Below, in pieces: positions 7,195 through 8,124 of a DNA stretch of 8,124 nucleotides; position 1 is the first letter of the stretch, and each line of letters starts with the position of its first letter. Made by a program: the position numbers and the translations under genes. The notes under the pieces were generated by a model that did no database searches, had not been told where the DNA came from, and worked only from the letters and a program-made list of their open reading frames with translations. This stretch comes from Comamonadaceae bacterium (GTDB taxonomy: Bacteria; Pseudomonadota; Gammaproteobacteria; Burkholderiales; Burkholderiaceae_C), in contig CANIRI010000093.1 in the NCBI GenBank assembly GCA_947469815.1, forward strand, positions 1 through 8,124, written 5' to 3'.

Positions 7195-7718
7195 TGGTCC
7201 AGTCCACCATGCCCCCCGCCGCGTCCGATTCCGCAGACGCTGGCGCACAGCCCAAAGCGCTGAAGTACCCCAAAAAGAGTGCCCGCACCCGTGCCCGCGA
7301 GTTCGCGTTGCAAGGCCTGTACCAGCATCTGGTCGGCAAAAACCCACCCGATGAAATCGACCCGTTTACCCGCGACCTGATGGGCTTTCACAAAGCCGAT
7401 GCGGCGCATTTCGATGCGCTGCTGCACGGCTGTATCGCCCAGGCTGCAGTGCTGGACGCACACATCGCGCAAAAAGTGGACCGTCCGCTGGCCGATTTAT
7501 CGCCGATCGAGCATAGTGTGCTGTGGATTGGCACTTATGAAATGCTGCATTGCATGGATGTACCCTGGCGCGCGGTCATCAATGAATGCATTGAGCTGGC
7601 CAAAGAGTTCGGTGGAACCGATGGCCACAAATACGTGAACGCCGTACTCAATGGCCTGGCCCCGAGCTTGCGCGCTGAAGAAGTGCGGGCCCACCGGGCC
7701 ACCCCCGCAGCCCCATGA
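7194..7718 (+). CDS. nusB: Transcription antitermination factor NusB
   Basis: NusB pairs with ribosomal protein S10 (NusE) on boxA RNA and keeps RNA polymerase processive, especially on rRNA operons. The all-helical NusB fold starts at [18 protein letters not shown] (about 29-46). Further family motifs are [22 protein letters not shown] (near 96-117) and [31 protein letters not shown] (near 124-154), the last being the diagnostic C-terminal signature. It has 174 residues against 139 in E. coli; the difference is mostly a polar, low-complexity N-terminal extension of about 27 residues and a short C-terminal tail. The ATG at 7194 overlaps the ribH stop by one base; an ATG at 7209 is a possible alternative start. 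No good ribosome binding site precedes either, which fits coupled translation. The TGA overlaps the next gene's ATG by four bases. Confidence 0.95.
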   Translation: MVQSTMPPAASDSADAGAQPKALKYPKKSARTRAREFALQGLYQHLVGKNPPDEIDPFTRDLMGFHKADAAHFDALLHGCIAQAAVLDAHIAQKVDRPLADLSPIEHSVLWIGTYEMLHCMDVPWRAVINECIELAKEFGGTDGHKYVNAVLNGLAPSLRAEEVRAHRATPAAP

Positions 7719-8124
7719 AAATCAGCCAACGCGCCCACAACATCACGCCTTTTTATGTGATGGAGGTGGGTAAAGCGGCAGCCGAGTTGGGCGCGCAGGT
7801 GGCCGACAGCGACCAGCCCATGGTGTTTTTGAATATCGGAGAACCGGACTTCACCGCGCCCCCGCTGGTGCAAGAGGCGGCTGCGCGGGCAATTCACAAG
7901 GGGCTGAGCCAGTACACCCCCGCACTGGGTCTGACTGCGCTGCGGGAACGCATCAGCCACTGGTACAGCCAGCGCTATGCGCTGGACATCGCGCCCGAGC
8001 GCATTGTGGTGACTGCGGGTGCATCCGCCGCTTTGCAGCTGGCCTGTCTGGCCCTTATCGAAGCGGGCGACGAGATGCTGATGCCCGACCCCAGCTACCC
8101 CTGCAACCGGCATTTTGTGAGCGC
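7715..8124 (+). CDS. Class I/II pyridoxal-phosphate aminotransferase, 3' end cut off by the window
   Basis: The first 136 residues of a fold-type I PLP-dependent aminotransferase that would transfer amino groups between an amino acid and a keto acid in the cytosol. Motifs seen are FLNIGEPDF (38-46, N-terminal substrate segment), [14 protein letters not shown] (67-80, the classic Y-x-x-x-x-G-x-x-x-L-R), [11 protein letters not shown] (100-110, PLP phosphate loop) and [12 protein letters not shown] (123-134). The PLP-binding lysine lies beyond the window, so integrity cannot be judged. The ATG overlaps the nusB TGA by four bases (ATGA), indicating co-translation with nusB. No specific substrate can be assigned; aspartate/aromatic type or N-succinyldiaminopimelate type are both possible, so I give no gene symbol. 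Confidence 0.9.
   Translation, partial: MKISQRAHNITPFYVMEVGKAAAELGAQVADSDQPMVFLNIGEPDFTAPPLVQEAAARAIHKGLSQYTPALGLTALRERISHWYSQRYALDIAPERIVVTAGASAALQLACLALIEAGDEMLMPDPSYPCNRHFVS

Overview
The window looks like chromosomal DNA of a betaproteobacterium of the order Burkholderiales, probably near the Comamonadaceae. The evidence is high GC, dense coding, a three-gene tripartite tricarboxylate transporter (a family greatly expanded in this order), and the order ribBX-ribH-nusB-aminotransferase. No rRNA, tRNA, CRISPR array, insertion sequence, phage gene or integration site was recognised. Most of the window is ordinary housekeeping sequence, and I did not find a clearly new biological system.

Layout. 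Positions 1-1028 hold the 3' part of hemH (ferrochelatase) on the + strand. dusC (tRNA-dihydrouridine 16 synthase) follows after 11 bases and ends at 2041. Facing it on the - strand is a compact operon, tctC-tctB-tctA (5000 down to 2030). Its genes overlap by 4 and 1 bases, and tctA runs 12 bases into the 3' end of dusC. A short divergent gap separates tctC from an Hsp15-type S4 RNA-binding gene (hslR, to 5508). Then comes the riboflavin/transcription-factor cluster: ribBX (5568-6698), ribH (6718-7194), nusB (7194-7718) and the 5' part of a class I/II aminotransferase (7715 to the window end).

How the genes work together. TctC should capture a carboxylate-type solute in the periplasm and deliver it to the TctA/TctB membrane complex. 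No regulator of it (such as a TctD/TctE two-component pair) lies in the window. The N-terminal domain of RibBX makes 3,4-dihydroxy-2-butanone 4-phosphate, and RibH condenses this with the pyrimidine intermediate to give lumazine, the direct precursor of riboflavin. NusB is an antitermination factor that often sits next to ribH. The overlapping stop and start codons of ribH/nusB/aminotransferase suggest one transcript with coupled translation.

Three points deserve a second look. hslR has no ATG, GTG or TTG start between an in-frame TAG (5071-5073) and its conserved S4 domain. The C-terminal half of the ribB protein is a GTP cyclohydrolase II-like domain that has lost all three zinc cysteines, so it should not do that reaction. 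A 10-codon leader ORF with an adjacent GGAG lies just ahead of ribBX, which itself has no obvious ribosome binding site.
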